DNA of 64,000 bases from Psychroserpens algicola (lineage in GTDB: Bacteria; Bacteroidota; Bacteroidia; Flavobacteriales; Flavobacteriaceae): NCBI RefSeq assembly GCF_014526325.1, contig NZ_JACNMJ010000002.1, forward strand, positions 62,001 to 126,000. Direction: 5' to 3'. Of this stretch, positions 1-8,775 are shown piece by piece (the first letter of the stretch is position 1; each line of letters begins with the position of its first letter). The translations under genes and the position numbers were made by a program. The notes under the pieces were generated by a model. It was not told where the DNA came from and ran no database searches. It was given only the letters and a program-made list of their open reading frames with translations.

Positions 1-1
1 A

Positions 2-184
2 GATAATGCAGTTGAAGACTTTAGAACTTTAATTGGTGCTACAAATCCTGCAGAAGCTGCTGAAGGAACTATTAGAAAATTATACGCAGCCTCTATTGGA
101 GAAAATGCTGTTCACGGAAGTGATAGTGATGAAAATGCAGCTATTGAAGGTGCTTTTCACTTCTCTGGAAGAGAGATGTTTTAA
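2..184 (+). CDS. ndk: Nucleoside diphosphate kinase, C-terminal part
   Basis: Last 60 residues of nucleoside diphosphate kinase; the 5' part lies left of the window. The enzyme is cytosolic and moves the gamma phosphate from ATP to other NDPs through a phosphohistidine. The catalytic His is visible in [12 protein letters not shown]. It is preceded by [13 protein letters not shown] and the protein ends in FHFSGREMF, both characteristic of the family. A strong hairpin terminator follows about 20 bases after the stop, so this gene closes its transcript. Identification is secure although only the C-terminus is present. Confidence 0.95.
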   Translation, partial: DNAVEDFRTLIGATNPAEAAEGTIRKLYAASIGENAVHGSDSDENAAIEGAFHFSGREMF

Positions 185-201
185 GTATTATAAACATTAT
201 T

Positions 202-238
202 ATAAAAAAAGCGCAACCATCGGATGCGCTTTTTTTAT
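202..238. terminator. Bidirectional Rho-independent terminator
   Basis: An A-tract plus GCGCA arm is mirrored by a TGCGC plus T-tract arm around a loop of about 10 bases. It lies between the end of ndk (+) and the end of the leftward membrane-protein gene at 263, so it can serve both convergent transcripts. Confidence 0.85.
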
Positions 239-262
239 AGGATATATCAATCAGGTTGCAAT

Positions 263-619
263 TTAACCTTTTACCAGAACACTACATTGCTTACCAAGTA
301 AAGCCGCAATTCCTGCAGCTAAGCCACCAACTAAACCTGTGATCAAAATTAGTAGATAAGGACTGCCTCCTAAGGGTAGAAGCACTGCTATTTTTTTGGC
401 TAGTGTAAAATCATTGCCACTACTAATTATAAAAGCATGCACAGACCAAAATACAAGAATAGCCAAAAACGGTACTAGAAACACAGCAACTTTTTTTAAA
501 CTAAAAAATAAAGCAGAGACAAATCCTGCAACCATAACAGACCACCAAGGCAAAAATTGTGATAAAATTAAAGCCAGTAAAAGTGTCACAACGAAGTTTA
601 TAATGTTTTGCTTACTCAT
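263..619 (-). CDS. Small integral membrane protein, unknown function
   Basis: 118-residue, very hydrophobic protein with about four predicted membrane segments (residues roughly 8-25, 27-42, 45-66 and 88-110). The last one is rich in Gly and Ala. There is no signal peptidase site and no catalytic motif that I recognise. It begins two bases after the stop of the upstream penicillin acylase gene on the same strand, so the two are probably cotranscribed and translationally close. I do not recognise a named family. A role in the envelope is inferred from topology only. Confidence 0.7.
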   Translation of the reverse strand: MSKQNIINFVVTLLLALILSQFLPWWSVMVAGFVSALFFSLKKVAVFLVPFLAILVFWSVHAFIISSGNDFTLAKKIAVLLPLGGSPYLLILITGLVGGLAAGIAALLGKQCSVLVKG

Positions 620-621
620 AA

Positions 622-3036
622 TTACTTTGAAGGATTTAAAGTTTGTGTTGAAATTAGTCCACTGGTAGAATTTACATGTTGCATAAAGTTGAGCTCATAA
701 TAACGTCCGGCTGCCCAGTCATCAATCATATTATCATAGTATTTACTGCCAGGGTTTCCCGATTGTCCACCAGGATAAATACCCAAAGCTTTTGGAGGTG
801 AGCTCATTTCAACAATCATTCGCCAGGAGGGACCATGCGTACTAGATGTTGCATTGACAATATTTCGATCACCACCAATAGGTAAATCAAATCTCGAAAA
901 CGCTGGTAAAGCCTGAAGCAAGTGACCAACACGAGTTCCTTTATAGGCTTGCCAGTTATAATCTCCGTTTTTAGCTTTCCAGTCTGTAAGTGTTTTAGCA
1001 GCCTCTTTAAATGCTAATACAAACAAATCATTGGCAGTTTCTTTTTCAGGAGTATCTAAGATGTCCATGAATGAATCTTCAGGGTGATTCTTTAGAAGAT
1101 AGATAGCTTGATAAGCATAAGGTGTGACTAATAGTTCATCTTCAGAATCAAACTCATCCCAAATCATATTATAAAGTTTAGACCACCAGGCTGTCCATAT
1201 GCTAGGACCAATTTGATCAATATCATTATTTAAATCCCATGATTTTACCTGATTATAAATTTCTAGTTCTTCCGAAGTCAATAATGAAATATCCATCGAT
1301 GTTATCATATGCGGAAGTAATTCTGCAGCTTTCAGGTTGTAATTGTTATTGTGCAAATCTTTAAAATCATCAATGCTAAACTTTTCTTTAGATTTAAAAA
1401 AGTCATTAATCACTCTATTTCTGTAAGTTTCATAACCGTCATTAAACACATAAAACGGATAATTTTCATCAACAGGATGTTGATTTGCAGAACTCACAAA
1501 ACCGCGTTCAGGATTTTTAACATGTGCATTAAATTCTTGTGGAATAAAACTTTGCCAATCGTGTTCAGGGTTTGTTCCATCCATCAAAAATTTACCTTGA
1601 CCTTTCCATTTATTTGGAAATAAGCCTTGAATCCAGATGGCGATATCACCTTCGGTAGATGCAAAGACAAAGTTTTGAGCAGGAGCTGTATACGTTTTTA
1701 AGGCGTTAACATAATCCTCATAATTTTTAGATTTGTTTAAAGCTAAAAACGGAAGTTGGTTATTGCCACCAATTAAACCAATCCACTGCATCGCATAGCC
1801 AGCCTTAGGATTGTCACTTTTAAAAGTATGGTCATAAGTCACAGGACCATGATGCGTATAAATTACCGAATCTACTACTGTTGCAGCTCCTTTTACTTTA
1901 ATTTTCTCGACGCGAACACTGGTGTTTTTCCATTGGTTATCATGTTTATATTGTGTTCGAGATGCATCTTTAAATTCTATTTTATACCAATCTAGCACAT
2001 CACGTGTTGCATTAGTTTCTCCCCAGGCAATATGATTATTAAATCCGGATATCACACCTAATGCTCCTGGTAAAGTTGCTCCCATTGCCGTATGCTCAGG
2101 TGTACTCAATTGCATCACAAACCAAATAGAAGGTAAGTTTAATCCTAAATGCGGATCATTTGCTAAAATCGGATTTCCTGTTGTCGATTTTGCTCCAGAC
2201 ACAGCCCAATTATTACTTCCATTATCTGGATTAGGTTTTTGAATGGTTTCTCGGATAGTATCTAAAGGTAATTCGCTTTGCGGTGTTTTAGTTCTATCAA
2301 CATTAATATAGCTCCAGTCTGTTTCCTTCGGAATGATAGGATCGTTCACATCAAAGAAATCCGGAAATAGTAAATCAAATCGATCTTTTCCAAATTTGCG
2401 AAGTAGATTAGTATATTCTAAATCTTCATCGCCACCAGCGAGCATTTTTGTCATATACATTAATAACAAAGCTGTTTTTTTTGTCGTCCAGGCTTCAGGC
2501 TTATAATCCAATAATTTGTATTCTACAGGGTAAGATTTGATGTCTAAACTATTGATGTAACTATTCACGCCATCACGATAGGCTTCAAGATAAATTGATA
2601 TTTCTGGATCATCTAGCATAACTTCTAGAGCTTTTTCGGCACCAAAACCCATACCACGTCGTCGTTCTTGACGATCATAATTAAGAGCAGATTCACCAAC
2701 GATTTCAGATAAGCGTCCAGCAGCTGCATGTGTTTGAAATTCCATTTGCCATAAACGATGCTTAGCAGTGATATAGCCTTGAGCCTTGTATAAGTCGGCG
2801 TCGTTTTCTGCAAATATGTGTGGAATGAATTGTTCATCATAATGAATGGTTACAGAAGCAGATAAGCCTTCAATCAACACGTTACCGTCGATGATTTCAT
2901 CAGTATCATTTTGCCAGACACCAGCAACAGGATCTAGAAATTTTCCAATAGGAGGAACTGAACCAAGCTTCGTATTTAAGCAATAAAAAACAACTATAGT
3001 TAGCACCAGAGTTGCAATGAGTTTTATATATTTCAT
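622..3036 (-). CDS. Penicillin acylase family protein (Ntn hydrolase)
   Basis: 804 residues, the usual size of a penicillin/cephalosporin/acyl-homoserine-lactone acylase precursor. An N-terminal hydrophobic segment (residues 4-21) should direct it to the periplasm. The family matures by autocleavage before a catalytic Ser, and here that Ser is in DNGSNNWAV at about residue 274, which would give an alpha chain of about 270 residues and a beta chain of about 530. The beta-chain motif NDPHLGLNLPS follows at 293. Such enzymes hydrolyse amide bonds of acylated amino compounds, but the substrate cannot be told from sequence; quorum-signal or antibiotic degradation are only possibilities. The next gene downstream starts after two bases. 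Confidence 0.9.
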   Translation of the reverse strand: MKYIKLIATLVLTIVVFYCLNTKLGSVPPIGKFLDPVAGVWQNDTDEIIDGNVLIEGLSASVTIHYDEQFIPHIFAENDADLYKAQGYITAKHRLWQMEFQTHAAAGRLSEIVGESALNYDRQERRRGMGFGAEKALEVMLDDPEISIYLEAYRDGVNSYINSLDIKSYPVEYKLLDYKPEAWTTKKTALLLMYMTKMLAGGDEDLEYTNLLRKFGKDRFDLLFPDFFDVNDPIIPKETDWSYINVDRTKTPQSELPLDTIRETIQKPNPDNGSNNWAVSGAKSTTGNPILANDPHLGLNLPSIWFVMQLSTPEHTAMGATLPGALGVISGFNNHIAWGETNATRDVLDWYKIEFKDASRTQYKHDNQWKNTSVRVEKIKVKGAATVVDSVIYTHHGPVTYDHTFKSDNPKAGYAMQWIGLIGGNNQLPFLALNKSKNYEDYVNALKTYTAPAQNFVFASTEGDIAIWIQGLFPNKWKGQGKFLMDGTNPEHDWQSFIPQEFNAHVKNPERGFVSSANQHPVDENYPFYVFNDGYETYRNRVINDFFKSKEKFSIDDFKDLHNNNYNLKAAELLPHMITSMDISLLTSEELEIYNQVKSWDLNNDIDQIGPSIWTAWWSKLYNMIWDEFDSEDELLVTPYAYQAIYLLKNHPEDSFMDILDTPEKETANDLFVLAFKEAAKTLTDWKAKNGDYNWQAYKGTRVGHLLQALPAFSRFDLPIGGDRNIVNATSSTHGPSWRMIVEMSSPPKALGIYPGGQSGNPGSKYYDNMIDDWAAGRYYELNFMQHVNSTSGLISTQTLNPSK

Positions 3037-3070
3037 AGGTTTGGAATATCGATAGTGAAATGATTTTTAA

Positions 3071-3367
3071 TTACCGCAAGACTAATTTTTTTACTACAGT
3101 TTTTCCAATAGATTCGTTGAGCATATCAATTATCTTTTGCGAGCCATAGCTTAATTCCTCACGAAGCACACTAGAGCTTAAAGATACATAAAGCACATCT
3201 CTGTCAAGTTTGATGTCGGTAGTATAATTATTTACGCCATTTCCCATCATTTTTGCCCAAGCTTCTCTCACATCAACCTTATCTAGACCAGATTGCAGCT
3301 TATTTGCTTCTACAAATTCTTTAAGAATTTCACTTATTGGTAAATTGTCATTGTGTCGTTTTGCCAT
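3071..3367 (-). CDS. DUF721 (DciA-like) domain protein
   Basis: 98 residues covering the DUF721 fold, with the pattern V..AW..MMG..V..YT.DI.L....LYV...SSVLREELSYG. DUF721 includes DciA, the loader or recruiter of the DnaB replicative helicase in many bacteria, and Bacteroidota members are short like this one. It lies one lipoprotein gene away from recF on the same strand, a common DUF721 neighbourhood. Its start overlaps the preceding lipoprotein stop by one base. DciA function is inferred from the family. Confidence 0.85.
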   Translation of the reverse strand: MAKRHNDNLPISEILKEFVEANKLQSGLDKVDVREAWAKMMGNGVNNYTTDIKLDRDVLYVSLSSSVLREELSYGSQKIIDMLNESIGKTVVKKLVLR

Positions 3368-3783
3368 TACTCTAAATCAAGAGGTTTATATCGCTTATAA
3401 AGATACATATCTTTATTGGCATTTAGAATAATTAGCTGTGTTTCATCAGCTTTTAAAACAGTCTCTTTCCAGTTGGCGTAAGGTGTTTTATAATGCATAT
3501 AAAGACTATCGTTTTCAATTGACACACTAAATATCTCCATGCTTTTTGAGGTTTCAAAAGTACCCATTAAGTTGGGTTTTAATTTTTTTCTCAGACCAGA
3601 CATGCTATCGGTAATTTGTATATAATCTATAGTGTCGTTGAATGTATATTCTTTTATTGAGCCATCATTGAGCGTGACTTTTTCTATTTCCCAGTAACCT
3701 GCAATATGAGGAATATAAGTAGCAGGATATTCTGCACAACTGTTCAATGTTATTAAAAGTAGTAAAACGAATATTTTTTTCAC
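3367..3783 (-). CDS. Lipocalin-like lipoprotein, unknown function
   Basis: 138 residues with a lipoprotein signal peptide ([13 protein letters not shown], lipidated Cys at residue 16). The mature part has the pattern of a small lipocalin-like beta-barrel, with [15 protein letters not shown] near the start and alternating strands after it. It overlaps the recF stop by 4 bases upstream and the DUF721 gene by 1 base downstream, so it is translated inside the recF-DUF721 operon. No enzymatic motif is seen. The link of an envelope lipoprotein to replication genes is probably positional only. Confidence 0.75.
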   Translation of the reverse strand: MKKIFVLLLLITLNSCAEYPATYIPHIAGYWEIEKVTLNDGSIKEYTFNDTIDYIQITDSMSGLRKKLKPNLMGTFETSKSMEIFSVSIENDSLYMHYKTPYANWKETVLKADETQLIILNANKDMYLYKRYKPLDLE

Positions 3784-4859
3784 AATTTAAAAATTTTATA
3801 CGACTGATGAATTTGTTTAATAATCCTTTCAGTTCTATCTGCATGCGTATCGCTAATGAATAATTGTCCGAAATCATCATTATCCACTAAACTAATAATT
3901 TGAGCTACACGGTTTTCATCTAATTTATCAAAAATATCATCCAGTAATAGTAAAGGCGTCACACCACTTTGTTGTTTTATAAAGTCGAACTGTGCCATCT
4001 TTAAAGCAATTAAAAATGATTTTTGCTGACCTTGACTCCCAAATTTCTTAATAGGGTAGGTTTCAATTTCAAAACTTAAATCATCTTTATGAATTCCGAC
4101 ACTTGTATATTGTAAGGCTTTATCCTTATTAATATGCTTTGCTAAAAGTGATTGTAAGTCATCCTCAAATAAATCACTTTTATAATTTAAATTAACAACT
4201 TCATTATCATTACTTATGGCTTTATAACGCGCTTTAAAAATTGGGATGAATGTTTTGAGAAATTCGTCTCGGGTTTTAAATATGTCACTGCCATAAGTGT
4301 GTAATTGGTCATTATAGACCTCTAGTGTTTGTGCATTAAATGTATTATTTAGCGCAAAGTATTTAAGTAGAGCATTTCGTTGCGATAAGACCTTATTATA
4401 ATTTATAAGATTTAATAAGTAAGTTTTATCACTTTGAGAAATAACGCTGTCAATAAACTTTCTGCGTGTATCACTACCTTCAATAATTAGGTCACGATCT
4501 GCAGGTGAAATTATTACCAGTGGAATAAATCCAATATGATCACTAAATTTTTCATAAGCTTTACTATTGCGCTTAATCACTTTTTTTTGTCCGCGTTTTA
4601 GCGACACCACTATTTTTTCAGTTTTATCATTTTTACTGAATATTCCATCCACAACAAAAAAATCTTCATCGTGTTTTATATTTTGGGTTGCTACTGGATT
4701 GAAATAACTTTTTCCGAAGGACAAATGATAGATGGCATCTAAAACGTTGGTTTTTCCTACACCATTAGAACCAACAAAACAGTTAATTTTTGCGTCAAAT
4801 TCAAAATCTTGGCTTTCAAAATTCTTATAATTAACTAAGCTTAACATTTTTAAAATCAT
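3780..4859 (-). CDS. recF: DNA replication/repair protein RecF
   Basis: 359 residues, full length for RecF, an SMC-like ATPase that helps load RecA at gaps together with RecO and RecR. The Walker A motif GSNGVGKTN lies at residues 30-38, after the typical N-terminal L.NYKNFES.DFEF. The Walker B/D-loop region [15 protein letters not shown] is near residue 305, and [14 protein letters not shown] is the signature region before it. It is the first gene of a leftward operon followed by a lipoprotein and a DUF721 protein. Confidence 0.95.
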   Translation of the reverse strand: MILKMLSLVNYKNFESQDFEFDAKINCFVGSNGVGKTNVLDAIYHLSFGKSYFNPVATQNIKHDEDFFVVDGIFSKNDKTEKIVVSLKRGQKKVIKRNSKAYEKFSDHIGFIPLVIISPADRDLIIEGSDTRRKFIDSVISQSDKTYLLNLINYNKVLSQRNALLKYFALNNTFNAQTLEVYNDQLHTYGSDIFKTRDEFLKTFIPIFKARYKAISNDNEVVNLNYKSDLFEDDLQSLLAKHINKDKALQYTSVGIHKDDLSFEIETYPIKKFGSQGQQKSFLIALKMAQFDFIKQQSGVTPLLLLDDIFDKLDENRVAQIISLVDNDDFGQLFISDTHADRTERIIKQIHQSYKIFKL

Positions 4860-4953
4860 AAAAGTAATAGGAATATTCGTATTTAGGTTGCCTTTATTGT
4901 AAGATGAAGTAAAAATAACAAATAATTTACCTTTTAAATCCCAATAAAAATTT

Positions 4954-4961
4954 TATTTTTG
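4954..4961 (+). promoter_or_regulatory. Probable -7 promoter box (TAnnTTTG)
   Basis: TATTTTTG fits the Bacteroidota -7 consensus TAnnTTTG and stands 19 bases before the ATG of the TPR gene. No exact TTTG -33 box is present at the usual 19-21 base spacing, only a T-rich stretch. Confidence 0.45.
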
Positions 4962-4980
4962 CGGGCACAAATATAGAATT

Positions 4981-5754
4981 ATGGCAACATATAAGAAAAG
5001 AGGATATAAACCAAAACCTATCAAGGAGAAAGGTGAAACGATAGATGTATTAGAACAAGAATCTACAACAGCTGAAGTTTTTAATACTTTAGATGAAAGT
5101 GCTAATAAAGCTGAAGATTTTGTTGCAAAGAACCAGAAAGGTATTTTTATTATTATCGGTCTGGCTGCATTAGTTGTTTTAGGATATTTAGGCTATAATA
5201 AATTTATTGCTGAGCCAAAAGCGGAAGAAGCAATGAATGAAATGTATACAGCACAGAAATATTTTGAAGAAGCTGTAACCGCTACAAATAAAGATTCTAT
5301 ATATAATCTTGCATTAAACGGAAGCGAAGGGAAATATGGTCTTGTCGATATCGTTAGTGAATATGGAAGCACACCTGCTGGTAATTTAGCTAACTATTAT
5401 GCTGGTATGGCGTATTTAAACACTAAAGATTATACAAACGCTGTAAAGTATTTAAGTGATTTTGATGGTGATGATGCAGTATTGGGACCACTTGCAAAAG
5501 GTGGAATTGGTGATGCTTTTGTACAACTTAATCAATTAGATGATGCTTTAGGATATTATGAACAAGCGATTAAGGCGTCAACAAATGCCTATACAACACC
5601 AATGTATTTATTCAAAGCTGCTGGTGTGGCAGAATCTTTAGGTAAGCCAGATAAAGCATTAGAATACTACAAACGTATAAAAGCCGAATTTTCAGAATCT
5701 GATCAGGCAAAAAATATCGATGCATTTATCGGAAGAGCAGAAGGTAGTAAATAA
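4981..5754 (+). CDS. Membrane-anchored tetratricopeptide repeat protein
   Basis: 257 residues. A basic, hydrophilic N-terminus (MATYKKRGYKPKPIKEKGE) precedes one membrane helix at about residues 53-72 (GIFIIIGLAALVVLGYLG). A C-terminal TPR region follows, with repeats ending in GDAFVQLNQLDDALGYYEQAI and SLGKPDKALEYYKRI. This layout resembles YfgM-type periplasmic TPR proteins that assist protein export, but identity with YfgM is not established. It lies 7 bases upstream of ribH, so cotranscription is likely. Confidence 0.85.
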   Translation: MATYKKRGYKPKPIKEKGETIDVLEQESTTAEVFNTLDESANKAEDFVAKNQKGIFIIIGLAALVVLGYLGYNKFIAEPKAEEAMNEMYTAQKYFEEAVTATNKDSIYNLALNGSEGKYGLVDIVSEYGSTPAGNLANYYAGMAYLNTKDYTNAVKYLSDFDGDDAVLGPLAKGGIGDAFVQLNQLDDALGYYEQAIKASTNAYTTPMYLFKAAGVAESLGKPDKALEYYKRIKAEFSESDQAKNIDAFIGRAEGSK

Positions 5755-5761
5755 TTGAATT

Positions 5762-6247
5762 ATGGCAACTGTAAATCATAATTTATCTAACTACGATAAA
5801 AACACAATCCCAAACGCGAAAGACTTTCGGTTTGGGATTGTTGTTTCTGAATGGAATGATACCATAACTAATGGACTTTACCAAGGTGCTTATGATGCAT
5901 TGTTGGATTGTGGTGCTCTTTCAGAAAACATCATAAAATGGGATGTTCCAGGTAGTTTCGAATTAATTTACGGAAGTAAAAAAATGGTTGAATATCAAGT
6001 TGATGCCGTAATTGCTATTGGCTGTGTTATTCAAGGAGAGACTAAACATTTTGATTTTGTTTGTGAGGGTGTTACTCATGGTATTAAAGAGCTTAATCTT
6101 AACTCAGATACGCCAGTTATCTTTTGTGTTTTAACAGATAATACGATGCAGCAATCTATTGATCGCTCAGGAGGTAAGCATGGCAACAAAGGAACTGAAG
6201 CCGCTATTGCAGCAATCAAAATGGCAAACTTACGCCGAAACAGATAA
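5762..6247 (+). CDS. ribH: 6,7-dimethyl-8-ribityllumazine synthase
   Basis: 161 residues, the normal length for lumazine synthase, which condenses 5-amino-6-ribitylaminouracil with 3,4-dihydroxy-2-butanone 4-phosphate in the penultimate step of riboflavin synthesis. Family motifs: FGIVVSEWN at the substrate site, WDVPGSFELIYG, GCVIQGETKHFDFV with the catalytic His at about residue 96, and NKGTEAA near the C-terminus. It follows the TPR gene by 7 bases. No FMN riboswitch is seen upstream. A promoter-bearing gap of 157 bases follows. Confidence 0.97.
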   Translation: MATVNHNLSNYDKNTIPNAKDFRFGIVVSEWNDTITNGLYQGAYDALLDCGALSENIIKWDVPGSFELIYGSKKMVEYQVDAVIAIGCVIQGETKHFDFVCEGVTHGIKELNLNSDTPVIFCVLTDNTMQQSIDRSGGKHGNKGTEAAIAAIKMANLRRNR

Positions 6248-6369
6248 TCTAAATTCGTTAGATCTTCATTTATTATTGCAAACGATAACGTCTTATAAAA
6301 TTTCCGAAGAAACTGATGTTTGTTAACAATTTTTAGGAATTGATTAGCTGATTTTACTTGTAAATTCTG

Positions 6370-6377
6370 TACTTTTG
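6370..6377 (+). promoter_or_regulatory. Probable -7 promoter box of the mutL operon
   Basis: TACTTTTG matches TAnnTTTG exactly and stands 28 bases before the TTG start at 6405. No good TTTG -33 box is present. This placement would start a transcript reading through both small membrane proteins, mutL, the two rhomboids and the EEP protein. Confidence 0.45.
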
Positions 6378-6404
6378 ATACCATAGACTAGATAAGTAGA
6401 GGGT

Positions 6405-6617
6405 TTGTTTCAACAGCGAAAACATAAACGTTTTAATTACATACCTCGGCATCTCAGAGATTCTAAATCTGGTGATAACCTTAAATCACATTGGGAATCT
6501 GTAAGAGGTCAAGGAAAGCACAAAAGCAAACAACGTATGCCACTCGTCATCCTTTTAGTCATTTTAGGAATGATAATTGCACTGTGGTATGTTTTAACTC
6601 ATTACGAAACATCATAG
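6405..6617 (+). CDS. Small basic single-pass membrane protein, paralogue of next gene
   Basis: 70 residues, with about 45 hydrophilic basic residues (QQRKHKRFNYIPRHLRD) and then one membrane helix (LVILLVILGMIIALWYVL, about residues 47-64), probably N-in. The only plausible start is TTG at 6405, since an in-frame stop lies 12 bases upstream. The N-terminus K.KRF.Y.PR resembles NKRYSYQPRYY of the next gene, so the two look like ancient duplicates. It ends 4 bases before the next ATG. Function is unknown. Confidence 0.7.
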   Translation: MFQQRKHKRFNYIPRHLRDSKSGDNLKSHWESVRGQGKHKSKQRMPLVILLVILGMIIALWYVLTHYETS

Positions 6618-6621
6618 CATC

Positions 6622-6909
6622 ATGGGAATTTTAAACACACGAAAAAATAAGAGATACAGTTACCAGCCTCGTTATTATAATGGCGAAGGAAGTCCGTTTG
6701 AATTAAAACATAAATTCGATGATTATCGTGTAACTGCTGGCAGTAATAAAGGATTAAAAACTAAATTCAACAATGCCATAAGTGATTATAAAACTAATAA
6801 TGATACTACTGGAGCTAATCGTCGTGTACTATATATCATAGCGGCTTTAATTCTCGTATTTTTATTTATTATCGATTTCGATTTATCCATATTCTCCTTT
6901 AAACGCTAA
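6622..6909 (+). CDS. Small single-pass membrane protein, unknown function
   Basis: 95 residues: a soluble part with TRKNKRYSYQPRYYNGEGSP and an L.HKFD.YR motif, then a C-terminal membrane helix (VLYIIAALILVFLFIIDF, about residues 69-86). Orthologues next to ribH in Flavobacteriia have, as I recall, been labelled riboflavin synthase subunit beta; nothing in this sequence supports that, and true lumazine synthase is encoded just upstream. Its stop overlaps the mutL start by one base, indicating translational coupling to mutL. Function is unknown. Confidence 0.75.
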   Translation: MGILNTRKNKRYSYQPRYYNGEGSPFELKHKFDDYRVTAGSNKGLKTKFNNAISDYKTNNDTTGANRRVLYIIAALILVFLFIIDFDLSIFSFKR

Positions 6910-8768
6910 TGTCAGACATTATTCAATTGTTACCAGATCATGTTGCGAATCAAATTGCAGCAGGTGAAGTTGTACAACGACCAGCTTCGGTTGTAAAAGA
7001 ATTACTTGAAAATTCTATCGATGCTGGAGCAAATACCATTAAATTAATTATCAAAGATGCAGGTAAAACACTTATCCAGGTTATTGATAATGGAAAAGGA
7101 ATGACAGTGACAGATGCTCGCCTGAGTTTTGAACGCCATGCGACATCAAAAATTCGTTCTGCTGAGGATTTATTTTCTATAAACACAAAGGGGTTTAGAG
7201 GTGAGGCGCTCGCTAGTATTGCAGCTATTGCGCATGTTGAATTAAAAACAAAGCAAGATGGTGACGAATTGGGAACCCTTATAGAAATTGAAGGTAGTAC
7301 TGTAAAACATCAGGATGTTACTGTAACACCTAAAGGAACATCCTTATCCGTCAAAAATTTATTTTTTAATATTCCGGCACGACGTAATTTTCTGAAATCT
7401 AATAATGTTGAACTCAGACATATCATTGATGAGTTTCACCGCGTAGCTTTAGCACATCCCAATATTGCCTTTGTCATGTATCACAACGGAAGTGAAAGTT
7501 TCAATCTTCCAACGAGCAATTACAGACAACGTGTAGTTAATATTTTTGGAGGAAAAACAAACGAAAAGTTAGTTCCTGTTGAAGAGGAAACAGAAGTTTT
7601 AAAAATTTCCGGATTTGTTGGTAAACCCGAATTTGCAAAGCGAACCAAAAATGAACAGTTTTTCTTTGTTAATGATAGATTCATCAAAAGTGCCTATTTG
7701 AATCATGCGATTAATTCGGCTTATGAAGGTTTGATTAAAGATGGGAGTTATCCGAGTTATTTTTTGAATCTGACAGTCGATCCAAAAACGATAGACATCA
7801 ATATACATCCTACCAAAACCGAAATTAAGTTTGATGATGAGCATACCTTATATGCCATTTTGCGATCTGCAGTTAAACATAGTTTAGGGCAATTTAATAT
7901 TGCTCCAGTATTGGATTTTGATCGGGATAATAATCTGGATACACCTTATGATTATAAAAATAAAGGTGTGTCATCGCCATCAGTAGAAGTTGATCGGAGT
8001 TTTAATCCTTTTCAGGAGGAGACCAGAACGTCAAAAAGCAATCATATTGGAGCGTCCTATAAAAAGGAACCAGCAGCGCAATGGGAAAGTTTGTATGTTG
8101 GATTAGAATCGAAAGGCACAAAAACAGAACGTCATTTTAGTGAGGTTGAATTTGAAAGCGAATCGGAAAACACCTCTTTATTTTCCGAAGATAAACTAGT
8201 CGAAACTACACAGACCACATATCAACTACTCAATAAATATATTATTAGTACTATAAAATCTGGAATGATGATTTTAGATCAGCATCGTGCGCATCAAAGG
8301 ATTTTATATGAAGGGTTTCTAAAACACCTTACGATCAAAGAAGCTGTAAGTCAGCAATTACTTTTCCCGTTAACCTTAGAGTTTTCACTATCTGAAATGG
8401 AATTGCTATTGCAATTAAAAGAAGATTTAGAGCACACAGGATTTGTGTTTTCAGCATTTAAAGATAACACTATATCTATTACAGGAGTGCCAGTAAACGT
8501 TCCTGAAAGTGAAGTCTCCATTATATTAGAACAATTAATAAGTGATGTAGAACAAGAAGTGCCTGATAGTAACTATAGTGCTACCGATTTATTAGCAAAA
8601 TCAATGTCAAAAAGTTTGGCAATTAAAACCGGTCAATCATTAACCAAAATAGAGCAGGAGCATCTAGTAAACAGTTTATTTGCTTGTAAAGAACCTTCAG
8701 TGTCTCCAACAAACAGAGTGACATTTATTACAATGAGTGTTGATGATTTTGATAAAAAATTTATGTGA
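6909..8768 (+). CDS. mutL: DNA mismatch repair protein MutL
   Basis: 619 residues. The N-terminal GHKL ATPase is complete: IAAGEVVQRPASVVKELLEN, then IDAGA, DNGKGM and GFRGEALASIA. The transducer domain follows to about residue 330, then a variable linker to about 440, then the dimerisation domain. MutL couples mismatch-bound MutS to strand incision. In the C-terminal domain the endonuclease motif normally reading DQHAxxE is DQHRAHQ at about residue 457, and the usual late CPHGRP motif is replaced by VSPTNRVTF after C593. It may therefore lack the classic nicking site. It overlaps the preceding gene by one base. Confidence 0.96.
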   Translation: MSDIIQLLPDHVANQIAAGEVVQRPASVVKELLENSIDAGANTIKLIIKDAGKTLIQVIDNGKGMTVTDARLSFERHATSKIRSAEDLFSINTKGFRGEALASIAAIAHVELKTKQDGDELGTLIEIEGSTVKHQDVTVTPKGTSLSVKNLFFNIPARRNFLKSNNVELRHIIDEFHRVALAHPNIAFVMYHNGSESFNLPTSNYRQRVVNIFGGKTNEKLVPVEEETEVLKISGFVGKPEFAKRTKNEQFFFVNDRFIKSAYLNHAINSAYEGLIKDGSYPSYFLNLTVDPKTIDINIHPTKTEIKFDDEHTLYAILRSAVKHSLGQFNIAPVLDFDRDNNLDTPYDYKNKGVSSPSVEVDRSFNPFQEETRTSKSNHIGASYKKEPAAQWESLYVGLESKGTKTERHFSEVEFESESENTSLFSEDKLVETTQTTYQLLNKYIISTIKSGMMILDQHRAHQRILYEGFLKHLTIKEAVSQQLLFPLTLEFSLSEMELLLQLKEDLEHTGFVFSAFKDNTISITGVPVNVPESEVSIILEQLISDVEQEVPDSNYSATDLLAKSMSKSLAIKTGQSLTKIEQEHLVNSLFACKEPSVSPTNRVTFITMSVDDFDKKFM

Positions 8769-8775
8769 TTAATTT

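Noticed and set aside
3874-3890. DnaA-box-like TTATCCACT near recF
   Set aside because: Single, inside the recF coding region, one mismatch, no cluster; not evidence of an origin.
6622-6909. Riboflavin synthase subunit beta label
   Set aside because: The protein is a small single-pass membrane protein without lumazine-synthase motifs; ribH is the gene at 5762.
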